Of a stretch of 64,000 bases of DNA, positions 43,871 to 54,441 are shown piece after piece; the first letter of the stretch is position 1, and every line of letters begins with the position of its first letter. Origin of the DNA: Humulus lupulus (lineage: Eukaryota > Streptophyta > Magnoliopsida > Rosales > Cannabaceae). Under the pieces are notes generated by a model. That model made no database searches, was not told the DNA's origin, and saw nothing but the letters and a program-made list of their open reading frames with translations. The translations under genes were made by a program, and so were the position numbers. The stretch lies in assembly GCF_963169125.1 (NCBI RefSeq), contig NC_084795.1, forward strand, positions 142,389,766 to 142,453,765, in the 5' to 3' direction.

Positions 43871-45206
43871 TTTTAAATGACCCACCATAACAATCATGAC
43901 ATCATCTTTCAGTCGAGCTAATGACATTAAATAAAGCGCACTTGCAGGAGTTTTTCTTACCCGTTACTTTTTATTTTGCATTTATTTTTGTTGTTTATGC
44001 CTTGAGGACAATGCTTATATTAAGTGTGGGGGAGAATAAATATCATAATTCTTGTTTTTGTATTTTCTTTTTATGTCATTTTTATTAGTTTTAGTAGTAA
44101 AGCATGATTAAGTTGAAAATAATTAGTCTATGATAAGATATTTTATTGTGATTGATATGATTTTAGATAAATGATAGATTTCACATGAATTGTGTGCTTG
44201 ACTATTGTCCTTATCACATCTTAGGCTTGATTCTTAATTTTAAAATTTATGCACACAATTAAATTTGTCTAGTTGCTAGCACTTTGACAGATTTATGCAT
44301 GCTAATGTAATATTTTTGTTTAGTGTCTAACACTCTAGAACTTATTAGATGATCATTTGAGGATAAATTATAATTTAAACATGAATAAGGATATGATTTA
44401 GGAAATTTCTTTTGATCCATTGAGCCTTTCAGGCCTAACATATTTATTTATTTCCTAGTTACCAATTTTGGGCTTTATTGATATCTTTTTGTTTTTCTTA
44501 TTTTACCCCTATACTCAATCCTTGTGAACACAGAAAAAAAAATATATCCTTACTTCAAATCTGTCACACCATAGGTATAGAGTTTGATTTTTTGTTTGTT
44601 GTGAGACGAATTATAAATTGGGAAAATATTGAGACTAAGAGTTTTTATAGGGTTTTACTTGAAATGTATAAAGTAACTTATTTCTCTAGAAAAAAAAATT
44701 CCAAGTTATTCAACAAAAAAAAAAGAAAAGAAAAAAGAAATCAAGGAAAAAAAAAGAATACTTTCAACAATTCAAGTGTGGGGGAAGTTTTGAGATTAAA
44801 AAGATAGAAAAAAATATTTTGGAAATTATTGAAGAATATTTGTAAGGATCTAATTAGAAGCAAATGTATGATATGGTATGATTTGAGCCTAAATTATTTT
44901 TCTCATCTACCTTTAACATTTTTCATACATTACAAGCCTATTAAGTCCTTTTGATCTTTTATTATGTGTACTTACATTAGTGGAGAATGATATAATGAAT
45001 TTGATTGTACACAAACAAGAAATGAGTTTAAGGATTGATCATACTTGAGTTAAAATTCTAAAGAGTGTGAAATCTTGATTTTTCTTATAATTATATATGT
45101 GTGCAATCTTTAAGACAAATATTATTTTTGACAATGCCATTGCTAGATTTAGGAAGTCCCTATTTTGTTAGCTAGAGGATGAGCAAATATAAAGTGTGGG
45201 GGAATT
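43871..45206 (+). other. Athila 3' untranslated region
   Basis: Contains TTGAGGACAATGCTTATATTAAGTGTGGGGG at 44004-44034 and two more GTGTGGGGG words (about 44776 and 45196). The frame at 44478-44807 ends in a lysine-rich run from an A-rich tract and is not taken as a gene. Confidence 0.55.
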
Positions 45207-45229
45207 CGATAAGTATTACTACTACAATA

Positions 45230-45540
45230 ATAGCCTTTAACTTCAGTATTTTAGGCTAATAGACTTTGGTTCTCACTGAAATAGAAACTGAAATCTATCC
45301 ATGCAAAGTTAAAAGCCTTACAATAATTGAAGTTAAAAATTAAGAATAGACTTCAGTTATTACATAAAACTGAAGTCTATTCATACCATTAACTTCAGTT
45401 TTTATGTAATGACCGAAGTTAAAGCCTTCCAACGTGAATATTTAAACCTTTTAACTTCTGTTATTACATAAAACCCAAAGTTAAAGGATATGAATAGAGT
45501 TTAGTTTTATGTAATAACCGAAGTTAAAGGGTTAGTTAAA
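45230..45540 (-). repeat. CACTA2 subterminal repeats
   Basis: About ten copies in both orientations of TTTAACTTCAGTT or AACCGAAGTTAAAG, often next to TTACATAAAAC. The word differs entirely from that of CACTA1 (CGCAGAGAAAAG), so the two elements belong to separate groups. Confidence 0.75.
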
Positions 45541-46079
45541 AAAAATATCTATTTTGTTTTCTAATAATCGAATTGTATATATCTTTTTGTTTTGTAATAA
45601 CTGAAATATAAATATATATATATATTTGTTTCATATTATATAACCAAATATTTATTTAAGATTTAATATTTAGAAATCTAATTTAGTTTAATATAAATAA
45701 TATTTTATTTCCTTTAATAACATTATTATGATTTAATTTATCATTTTGCATAAATAAAATTCATCAAGTTTGTAATCTTATAAAAACATTTATTCTTTTG
45801 TCTAAAAAAAAGACATAGTATTCATACCAATTGACATAATTATAAGTAGCTATAAAACTAAATTCACCTAATAATAAATAAAAGTTGTCAATCTTGCTAA
45901 CCATTCATGTTTTATTGGGAGGAGGTCATCAATCTCACTATACACATTTTTCCCATCAAATTGTAAAATTGAAAAATAAAAATTAATGAGCATCCTAATT
46001 ATTTTATAGTTTATCATAAGCCAAAATAAATTATAAAAATATAAACAAACGTACTTTATGTTTTAGGACTCCCACCAAA
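45541..46079 (-). other. CACTA2 3' untranslated region
   Basis: AT-rich, no gene supported. Lies between the protease end and the subterminal repeats. Confidence 0.5.
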
Positions 46080-46679
46080 TTCCCTACCCTTACAAGATCC
46101 CGGATGTATTTTAATACATAGAAACCACATTCATGACTATTTGGCTGTTTTGGGCACTGAATATTGAAGATCTTTGTAAACTTCCCAAACATGGAATTTG
46201 AAGAAGCCCTTTCGTATGCACTACATAAAGAAATTAAAGATGTAAAAATTTTAATTTATAAACTTGAAAATTTAAGAAACATAATTTTAAAAATATAATT
46301 TATCTCATCATCAAGGCATCACTTTTTGGATGTCGTTCATGTACTTTTAATGGGTCAAGAAATACGACATTTCCTTGTGGCATATCCACACTACCATCCT
46401 ATGTTTACTAAAATAATAATTAATTTAAATTAATTAAATTATTATATGGAAAGATTAGTTAAAGTAATTTTAGGTAGTTCTTACTTCACGTTCTAAGGAA
46501 TAAAGTACATTTGTCCTGGTCTATCCATTGTCATCAACTAATTTGTCATAAATGAAGTAGTACGCTCCACATCTTGTGCATTTTTAGTACTAAGAAGCTC
46601 AGTATCAAAATACTTGAAATAAACACGTGTATTTTCGTAAAGGCTCTCCCAAATGGATCTCTAAAGATTTCTCAAGTAT

Positions 46680-46745
46680 CAAATATTTTTTTAAAATTTT
46701 GGCAGAGTTTCCCCTATAAATAGGACTACCCAAATTTATTAACAT
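46680..46745 (-). repeat. Conserved intron word of CACTA elements in CACTA2
   Basis: The minus strand reads GGGGAAACTCTGCCAAAATT just upstream of the protease exon, the same position as GAAACTCTGCCCA in CACTA1 (about 30694). Confidence 0.6.
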
Positions 46746-47026
46746 TCAATTTACAGCTATAATATTACACAGTTCACAGAGGAGATAAGCAGAATCATGT
46801 CATGTTTATCTTAAATTAAAGATTAAGTTGAAGTTGAAGGGATAACTCATGCAAAAAGTCATGGCTAAGCCTCTAATATTATCCAAAGTTTATATTTGCT
46901 CTACATCTTCTGAAATGATGAAGATGGACTCACGACTCATAAATGATTAGTCAACGAAAATTACTACGAATCCTGTTGTTCCTTTAATCGAACAATATTC
47001 CTTCACAATAAATCTAAGACTAATGT

Positions 47027-48899
47027 TGTAATGACCCAACTACTCTAGATTTTTGGACCATTAACGAAAACTATACATACTAATCCTTAATAAAACTTAC
47101 AAGTGAAAATACCATAACTTTATTAAGAAACTTGTAAAAATAAGAGTTAAACTTACATAAAATTTAGGTTAGGATATGGAATCCCATTGTTTTAAAAACA
47201 AAACAAAACAAAACATAACTTAAAAGAAAAAGGAATTACATAACAGGTGCGGAAAAATACATGTAAAAACCTTAAAAAAAAAAACTACATCCTCGAACGT
47301 AACGCTCGGCTCTTGAATCCATTCGACTAATTTTCCTGCACATATAAACAAATAGGAATGAGCCTAATGCCCAGCAAGGAAAAACATATAGTTCATATAC
47401 ATAAATTTCATAAGAAACATAAAAACATAACATAACATTTATATCATACACATACTATAATGGCCATTATTACTTGGGGTCCCATAGACTAAACAAGTCA
47501 TATGCCCATTAGATTAGTGGGGTCCTACTAGCTAAGCAGGTCATATGCCCATAATCCATTTGGGGCTTGTTAGTCATATGGGTCATATGCCCAAGCCTAC
47601 AAACATACATAACATAACATAACATATTTCATAACATAAAAACATAAGATAACATATAAAAAGCATATAACATATAAATTCTATCCTATTTTCCTTACCA
47701 AAATTACCGGGACATGAGGACAGAGTTGGGACTTTGGAACACTCCTAAAAACCATTTATGAAAGGTTGAGTCAATTGAAGAAAAAGAGATGAAAGAGATG
47801 AAGGAACTATACTTTTAAAAATATACTTACCAAAACCTTTTGCTCAAGAACTTAGATTTCCTAACCAAAATAAGAATAAGGTTAGAATGAGTAGAACACT
47901 ATGAGAACTTTTAAAGAAAAAGTACAGAAACGAACTAGAGTTTGGGATACCTTGAAGACTTATAAGACCGATCTAAACCTTGAACCAAAATGCTATAAAA
48001 TCTTACTTCCCAAGTGTTTTGATAAGCTTATGATGATCAAGCTTATGATTCCCAACCCAAGTGTTTACACTCTCACACTCACCTAACAACTTGCAGCCTC
48101 TGAACTTAGAGTAAAAGATGAATAATGGCTGGGTACTAGGTCCTATTTATAGAGTTTAGGAATGAAGAGATCTTCATTTAACATGAATAAAAATAATGGC
48201 TTTTTAAGTGAAAATAATTTGAATTATCGTTCAGCAGAGGCTGAAGACTCGTTCAAAAAGATGCTGGACTTATCAAGAGGTTGAAGGGTTGAATGGAAAA
48301 CGATTTCAAAAACTTTCAAATTATGCTGAGAGGGGCGATATATCACCCCCTGTAGGCGATATATCGCCTGGGCCACTATGCCCGAGGCAGTCGTGCATCG
48401 TTTCGTGTTTTTCTAATTTTCGTGCTGCGATAGATCGCCCCCTATAGCTGCGATATATCGGCATACGCTGATTATTTAAACACGAAATAACACATTTTTA
48501 GTTTAATTTGAATTGAGTAAACAGCCTTGACTAAGCCCTTAAACGTTTTCAAAGTTGCTGACTGACCTTAGAGTATTCAAATTTTAACCTTAATAAATTA
48601 AATCCTCAAAATACTTAATCATTATTAAACCCATACATAACATGTGCTATTTTCCTATTGGTTCTTATCTAAACCTTATAGTATAATAAATATTATCCTC
48701 AATATCAGTCATATTAATCAAACCTTAGGTTAAAATTAATATTCCTACACTATAGGTTAAACTTAGAAAATCTACAAGTACTACTATGAGTGTCCAAATA
48801 AATCTCGGTCTGAGCCAAAAATCCTCAGTCATAAAGATAATACTATAATTACTATAATACTACTATCTAACTAGCTAAGTAAAGTTCTTGGACTCTACA
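47027..48899 (-). mobile_element. Solo LTR, Tekay-type, inside CACTA2
   Basis: On the minus strand it starts TGTAGAGTCC and ends GGGTCATTACA. Flanked by AATGT at 47022-47026 and 48900-48904. TATA box at 48144-48151 (minus), CTGGGCATTAGGCTCATTCC at about 47375-47355, and a short tandem array (GGGCATATGAC type) at 47475-47595. About 48335-48465 has the palindromic GCGATATATCGCC two or three times. Same family as 1-1279. There is no internal domain. Confidence 0.88.
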
Positions 48900-51658
48900 A
48901 ATGTGGATGCAATTCATTATGTGAGCATTGGATAGTTGGGGTTCTATTTCAACTTTGACTACATTGATGTGAGATCCAGGTGATGACACAAGTGGGCTAG
49001 GCATGGATTTATGTTTCCCCTTGGACGCACTTCATAACATTGTAGGGTTCATTTGTAGGGGATCCTGTATAATATCATTTAAATCATTAATACTATATAT
49101 ATATAACAAATGAATAAAGTGGTGAATTATTTTATACCTCATGAGTCATAGTTAAATGCTTCAGCCAAGGAAGGAATGTATCAGTTGTATCACGAACATA
49201 TTGTACTTCACTAACTGCAATTAGTCTAGCAATCTCGTTTTCTTTCTGAGAAACAACATCTGGCACTTTCCTTTTTTTTCTTCCAAATAATGAATTAATT
49301 TTAGTAGTAAACCTACAAAATAATCCACCAAGTTAATTATTTTAGTTAAGTAAATACAAAGCTTACACACATTATGAAGTATCATACCCAAGAGCTCGAA
49401 CACAGCCTGAGTGCGCAGGTGTCACTAACGCTTGAGTCAACTAAATTTAAACATTAAATTTAAATGAACACCGAAGAATTATACATTCCATAGATTAACT
49501 TACTTATATATTAGTCCAAATATTATCTTTCAAATGTTGTGGGACACGCCTCCAATCAGCATAATTCAGAGAGATGGACTTTCTGCATCTAACTCCAAGG
49601 TATTAAATCATCTCTGAATATGCTTCTTCAAAAGGTTGTCCCCTATCATTGTACTCAAGGGCTACCCTGATTCCTTTATCTTTTCATTGAATTACATGGC
49701 CCATCTCCAAAATTGATTGAAATATATGAGTTACGTTATATATGATTGAACCTCTGGATTGTTGTCCAGTACAACTAATTAAGGTTGATATAATTTTTTC
49801 TTAGTTACAGTCACAATTGTTCCTCTCCCTCGTAATCCTTTATCATTCTCTGAGTTATTTTGTGGTTTGCTGATTCTGATTGCCTCGACTCCAACTATGT
49901 ACTCTGAACAAAATTTGACTGCCTCTTCTAACATATTACACTCAACCATACTACCTTCTGGACAATGGTAATTATGCACATAACCTTTCAACAACTTCGT
50001 ATTCATTTCAAATGGATACATCCACCTCGCCCAAACTGGCCCACACAATTTTGCTTCTCTTACTAGATGAACCATCAAATGTCTCATGATGTCAATGAAA
50101 GATGGTGGAAAATATCTTTCAAGGTTGCATAAAGTAACGACTATCTGATCATGCAATGCATCCAACTTCTTCATTTCTAATTCTCTTCTCCATAGTTGAT
50201 TAAAAAAGATGAAAACAGTTTTCACACTCTCGAAATCTTTTTGGTAAGACTGATCGAATGGCAATCATAAATAATTGTTGCATTAACATGTCACAATTGT
50301 GAGATTTTATTCCCATTAACCTCAAATCCTCCATGGACACCAAGTTTTGAATGTTAGATGAATATCCATCAGGTACTTTCATCATCGCAGGTGATTTACA
50401 TAAAAACTTATTTATCTTCTCTAGACAATGTAAAACAAGCCGGAGGTAAATATGTACATTTACCTTTCTCCAGAGGTTCCAAATGATGTCTTATGCCCAT
50501 CTCAAAAAAATATAAACGACTAGCAAAACAATCCTTAGTTTTGTTGGGGATATCAAGTAAGGTATCGATAATACTTTCACACACATTTTTTTCTATGTGC
50601 ATGACATCCAAACAATACCTAACCAATAAATCTTTCTAGTATGGAATATGAAAAAAATTGATTTTCATTGAAAACATCAATTAACTTTCTTATTTTTTTG
50701 CATCTTTCAATAAAGTCTATTTTTTCTACTTCATCAAGAATTTGCTCCCTTGATAATGGCAAAGGAACGAAATTTCATTCTTCGGTACCATCAAATGCTT
50801 TCAAGTTATTTCTATAATGATGACATAGAGGCAAGTATCGTCTATGACCTATATAGCTCATTTTGTGTCCATTTGATTGGCGATGAGCCCATGTGTTGGT
50901 GCAGCAAATTGGACAACCTTCGTAACCTTTTGTGCTCAACCCTAATAAATTACTATATGTTGGGAAATAACTAACAGTCCACAACAACATAGCTTTCAAA
51001 TTAAAGAATTATTTCTTTAAACCATCAGATGCCTTAACACCATTTTCATACAACTCTTTCAATTCATCAATTAATTGTGCCAAAAAAACATTAATATCGT
51101 GTCTTGATTGTTTTTGGCCTGAAATCATTAACAAAAGCATCATAAACTTCCTTTTCATGACTAACCACAGAGGAAGATTCTACATAACAAGGAAGATCAA
51201 CCATGAACTATGCCGATTACTCTGAGATCTATGTGGGTTTACTTCATCGGCAGATAAACATAGACGAAGATGTCTTGGTTCAATTTTAAATTCTAGATTC
51301 AAGTGATTTACTTTTTTCCAGGCTTGTGAATCAGCAGGATGTTGGAGTTTGTCGTCTTTCACTCACCTAGTATTGTGCCATATTAAGTTTTCACAGTGCT
51401 CTGTACTTCAATATAACCGCTTAAGATGAGAAATCAAAGGAATGTAGCACATCACTTTTTGAGGAATAAGTTTCTCAATTTCCTTACTCTTGTTAGGTTT
51501 GTACTGCAGTAAACAACATTCAGGGCAAGTGTCCATGTCTGCATACTCTTTACGATATAAAACACAATCATTCGGACATGCCTAGATCTTTTCATTCTTC
51601 AACCCTATCAAATTTAAAGTTTTCCTGACTTCATATGTAGACTCAGGGAAGCAGTTAT

Positions 51659-52031
51659 TGTGACGCCCCACGTCCTTATGGCTGCTTCCTGGAATGACGA
51701 CTGGCCCTACAAACCAACACGAGTCTTTCCAGCGTGCTTTGTCCTCACTCGCACGCTTCCTGGGAAAGCTTCCCAGGAGGTCACCCATCTTGAGATTGCT
51801 CCAGGTCAAGCACGCTTAACTTTGGAGTTCTCAAGTGATGGGCTACCGAAAAGAAGATGCATCTTGTTGGCATAGGTAGTACCCTTTAATCCATTTAAGC
51901 CATCTTCAACGGTGTAGTCTTATACCTACATAGTCTTAAAATCATCACACTTGACCTTCCCCAGGTAGTGTGGGATTGCACAGCTTTACCCGGTCTTTCC
52001 CCTTACGGATCATGGGATACTGACTGTCACA
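51659..52031 (-). repeat. Cassandra 3' LTR
   Basis: Plus-strand ends TGTGACGCCCCACG and GACTGTCACA. The 5S-like part is at about 51768-51845. Confidence 0.9.
51768..51845 (-). promoter_or_regulatory. 5S rRNA-like pol III promoter region in the Cassandra 3' LTR
   Basis: The minus strand reads GAGAACTCCAAAGTTAAGCG, then TGCTTGACC, and downstream AAGATGGGTGACCTCCTGGG. These correspond to the internal A-box, intermediate element and C-box region of plant 5S rRNA, with scattered changes. The second copy is at about 52212-52282 in the 5' LTR. Confidence 0.8.
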
Positions 52032-52046
52032 ATCACCCCCCCTTAT
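52032..52046 (-). promoter_or_regulatory. Cassandra polypurine tract
   Basis: The minus strand reads ATAAGGGGGGGTGATT directly before the 3' LTR. Confidence 0.75.
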
Positions 52047-52088
52047 GGGCCCAACATCCCGGTCAGCCACACTTCAGGCTGGGTTAAA

Positions 52089-52100
52089 GCTCTGATACCA
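52089..52100 (-). promoter_or_regulatory. Cassandra primer binding site
   Basis: The minus strand reads TGGTATCAGAGC, the exact initiator methionine tRNA complement, two bases after the 5' LTR. Confidence 0.9.
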
Positions 52101-52102
52101 TT

Positions 52103-52475
52103 TGTAATGCCCCACGCCACTATTGTTTCTTCCTGGAATAATGACTGGCCCTACAAACCAACACAAGTCTTTCCAGCATGCTTCGTCCTCACTCGCACAC
52201 TTCTTGGGAAAACTTCCCAGGAGGACACCCATCTTGAGATTATTCCAGGTCCAGCACACTTAACTTTGGAGTTCTCAAATGATGGGCTACCGAAAAGAAG
52301 ATGCATCTTTTTGGCATAGGTAGTACCCATCAATCCATTTAAGCCATCTTCAACTGTGTAGTCTCACACCTACACAGTCTTAGAATCATCACACTTGACC
52401 TTCCCCAGGCGGTGTGGGATTGCACAGCTCTACTCAGTCTTTCCTCTTACGGATCATGGGATACTGACTGTCATA
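52103..52475 (-). repeat. Cassandra 5' LTR
   Basis: Plus-strand ends TGTAATGCCCCACGCC and GACTGTCATA; the last CA has become TA. Same length as the other LTR. Confidence 0.9.
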
Positions 52476-53089
52476 GTTATCTATGGGAAAAATCTCCTTA
52501 AAACCAGCTAGAAATTGACAAAAACATTTCTCTCACTCCATTTTTTGCTTTTATGTTGTAAAATTTCACAATTGTAGGTAATCTTAGTTTGTTGCAACCA
52601 TTGAACAACAATTTATCTGCATCACTAACCAAATTATCAATTTTTTCTGGATCAACAACATACTCTTCTTCAACTTCATCAAGCAATTCCATAGGATGAT
52701 CATAAAAAATATTACAGTCAAAATTATCTACCCTCGCCTCCCTAACGAATATGGATCATTATTTGATAATTTGCCATGCAAATACCATGTAGTATAACTT
52801 CGATTGAATCCCCGGCAAAATACATGATCTTTAATCATGGTGATATTCCCTTTTGATCCATTACCACAATCTACACATGGACAAGGAATTCTTTCAGGAT
52901 CACTACAACTCTTTTAGAAAAGCTCTAAAAATTTGTTGAATCAATCTTGAAATTGTGTTGTTTCTCTTCTCTCATGCATCCATGATTTATCCATAATAAT
53001 GATAATATTTTTAAAAAAAATTCTTGATGAGTTTTAGAAAACAAATATCACATATTAAAAAACAATTTTAATCAATAAATCATAAAAAA

Positions 53090-53570
53090 TCGGGTAGAGT
53101 TTCATCTGTTTCTATAACATATCCCAATTTCATATGTGCCTATTAATTAAATACAAACAAAAACAATAATAACAAGCATAATTATGTCCTTATCAATTAA
53201 TAATTCCTACAAAAAATTAGGCAGAGTTTCCTCTAATTCTATAACATATTCCAATTTCATTAGTATCTATTAATTCAACACAAACGAACAAAATAATCAA
53301 TAAGCATACTTCTGTCCTTATCAATTAATAAATCCTAAAAAAATTTTGGCTGAGTTTCCTCTGTTTCTATAACATATTCCAATTTAATAAGTACCTATTA
53401 ATTCAACACAAACAAACACAATAATCAACAAGCATAATTCTTTCTTTATCAATGAATAAATCCTACAAAAAATTGGGCAAAGTTTCCTATGTTTCTATAA
53501 CATATTCCAATTAGATAAGTACCTATTAATTCAACACAAACAAACACAATAATCAACATGCATAATTTCA
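53090..53570 (-). repeat. Four tandem units of about 127 bp in the CACTA2 leader
   Basis: CAGAGTTTC(A/C)TCT-type words recur at about 53098, 53222, 53350 and 53478. Each unit also has TTCTATAACATATTCCAATT and TATTAATTCAACACAAAC. The minus strand of the unit matches the single stretches at 24845-24890 and 30660-30710 of CACTA1 (GGATATG(C/T)TATA, GAAACTCTGCCCAAT). Confidence 0.8.
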
Positions 53571-53690
53571 TCCTTATACCACCGCAACACACAAATTTCT
53601 AAGAACCTACTTCACTAATTTTCAAACATAATTTCTAATAAATTCAATATGGTTTAACTATAATTCTATAAATATGTGCAATAGTAATTG
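53571..53690 (-). other. CACTA2 leader remnant up to the Tat4 insertion
   Basis: The minus strand has TTAGTGAAGTAGGTTCTTAG and GTGTGTTGCGGTGG, matching the CACTA1 module at 24629-24907. The element ends here against Tat4. Confidence 0.55.
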
Positions 53691-54379
53691 TGTATCCTAA
53701 TTTCAGCACGGCACTGTCCCTCAGATCGTATGCAGCTGGAAAATAAATGCATGGAAGAAATAGCCAAGGAGTCCATGTACGTTCCATATAGACAACACGA
53801 TTTTCATGATGGTTGTACGAGCTAGGGATGCATAAATTGATAAGCACGAGCCTATAGTATTTATAAGGCATGGCCTCCATGACACGAGCTCGGCAGTGTG
53901 TTCAGCTTGAGGTGAATTGAACATATGGCATGTCCGCGGATCCCCTAAGACCCAGATACTTTATATGATCGTTTATGGCTAGCCTGTGATAGTTAATGCC
54001 CCAGATATTAGGAGTCTATTTACTTCATGATCAAATCATATCCTAGTATAAATGGGAATATTTCCTAATAACTGTAATAAATACGCAAATCCGTGATTGA
54101 CTCACGGGGTAACCCAAACTTGTCCAACGAATTTCTCTATAAATACTGAGAATATTGGATAAGAAAGGGGACGATTATTCTGTAATACCAAAACTCTGTC
54201 AAAATAGAGAGAGAAAAGCAGTAATAATATAGACTGGTGGACTAGGTGGATTTTAACCATTGAACCACGTAAAAAGATCAGTGTTCTTGAGAGTTATTTT
54301 CTTACTTCGGTTTACCATCAAGCACTAATTCAACCTTGTTATTCTCTTAATTCACGGTTGGCGAAAAATCGTGTCAACA
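53691..54379 (+). repeat. Tat4 5' LTR
   Basis: Starts TGTATCCTAATTTC and ends CGTGTCAACA. The start and the R/U5 part (GATTTTAACCATTGAACCACGT) resemble the Tat5 LTR (minus strand, TGTACGCCCTGATTTTTCC; GATTTTAACCTTCGAACCAC), so they are related families. TATAAATA at 54138-54145. Confidence 0.7.
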
Positions 54380-54382
54380 GTT

Positions 54383-54400
54383 TGGTGCTTTCAATGAGAG
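54383..54400 (+). promoter_or_regulatory. Tat4 primer binding site
   Basis: TGGTGCTTTCAATGAGAG, one change from the Tat1 site. Confidence 0.75.
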
Positions 54401-54441
54401 GAAAATTAGTGCTCTCATTAAAATCCCAATCAAATCTCATC

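Larger units (their letters stand above)
40940..45216 (+). mobile_element. Athila-type element lacking polymerase, 3' LTR cut by CACTA2
   Basis: 5' LTR 40940-42501, primer site, remnants of gag, a protease, then directly a long AT-rich 3' region with the Athila landmark TTGAGGACAATG...GTGTGGGGG. A purine tract (about 45193-45206) is followed by CGATAAGTAT, the first ten bases of the 3' LTR (the 5' LTR begins TGATAAGTGT). At that point CACTA2 starts. Reverse transcriptase, RNase H and integrase are all absent, so the element is a deletion derivative that would depend on a complete relative. Confidence 0.75.
46080..49690 (-). pseudogene. CACTA2 second gene with Ulp1-like protease, split by a solo LTR
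   Basis: Reading the minus strand: 49680-49510 gives GIRVALEYNDRGQPFEEAYS and NYADWRRVPQHLKDNIW, of the plant En/Spm transposase-like family. 49060-48910 corresponds to the Ser/Pro-rich linker of CACTA1 (KHKSMPSPLVSSPGSH). The solo LTR sits at 47027-48899. 46660-46090 is the protease: GRDPFG/WE-type start, VVFLDPLKVHE with the Asp, and CPKQPNSHECGFYVLK with the Cys, encoded near 46175-46110. Stops and frame changes are present, and parts seen in CACTA1 are missing or too decayed to read. Confidence 0.65.
51659..52475 (-). mobile_element. Cassandra-type TRIM retrotransposon with 5S-derived LTRs
   Basis: Two LTRs of 373 bp (minus orientation; 5' LTR 52475-52103, 3' LTR 52031-51659) enclose only about 70 bp. 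The target duplication GTTAT is exact (51654-51658, 52476-52480). The interior has a methionine-type primer site and a purine tract and nothing else. Each LTR holds a 5S rRNA-like stretch. That combination defines the Cassandra family of plants, which codes for no protein and must use enzymes of other elements. The element lies in the CACTA2 transposase. Frames across it are accidental. Confidence 0.92.
49780..52994 (-). pseudogene. CACTA2 transposase (tnp2 family), split by Cassandra
   Basis: The ATG at 52994-52992 opens MDKSWMHERRETTQF, nearly the same as CACTA1. The associated domain has CPCVDCGNGSKGN and HVFCRGFNRSY. 52692-52498 continues (LVSDADKLLFNGC). Cassandra interrupts at 52475-51659. 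The tnp2 domain follows: CFPESTYEVRKTL, LIWHNTR, KLQHPADSQAWKKV, GCPICC and CLDVMHIEKNVCES. 50264-49779 is the DUF4218-type part with LDALHDQIVVTLC and VREAKLCGPVWARWMYPFE. Many stops and frameshifts, more than in CACTA1. Confidence 0.85.
45217..53690 (-). mobile_element. Second CACTA element (CACTA2), 5' end lost to Tat4
   Basis: Minus-strand element. Its 3' terminus at 45217 reads TACTACTACAATAATAGCC on the plus strand, one change from CACTACTACAA, preceded by TAT. Subterminal repeats follow at 45230-45540. The genes have the same order as in CACTA1: tnp2 transposase (52994-49780), then the second gene with a Ulp1-like end (49690-46080). Two later insertions lie within it: a solo LTR (47027-48899) and Cassandra (51659-52475). 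The 5' side ends abruptly at 53690 where the Tat4 LTR starts, so the 5' terminus is outside the window or deleted. More decayed than CACTA1. Confidence 0.85.

Noticed and set aside
44478..44807. 109-residue frame as an envelope-like gene of the Athila element
   Set aside because: The lysine-rich half comes from an A-rich tract and the other half shows no family features; it lies in the 3' untranslated region.
52089..52100. tRNA gene signal
   Set aside because: Only the 12 bases complementary to the tRNA 3' end are present; it is a primer binding site.
51660..52319. 5S rRNA genes on the minus strand
   Set aside because: The 5S-like parts are diverged, lack the full 120 bp, and lie inside LTRs with a primer site and target duplication. 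They are Cassandra LTR sequence.
53090..53570. CRISPR-like array
   Set aside because: Units of about 127 bp are repeated as wholes without unique spacers, in a plant transposon leader.
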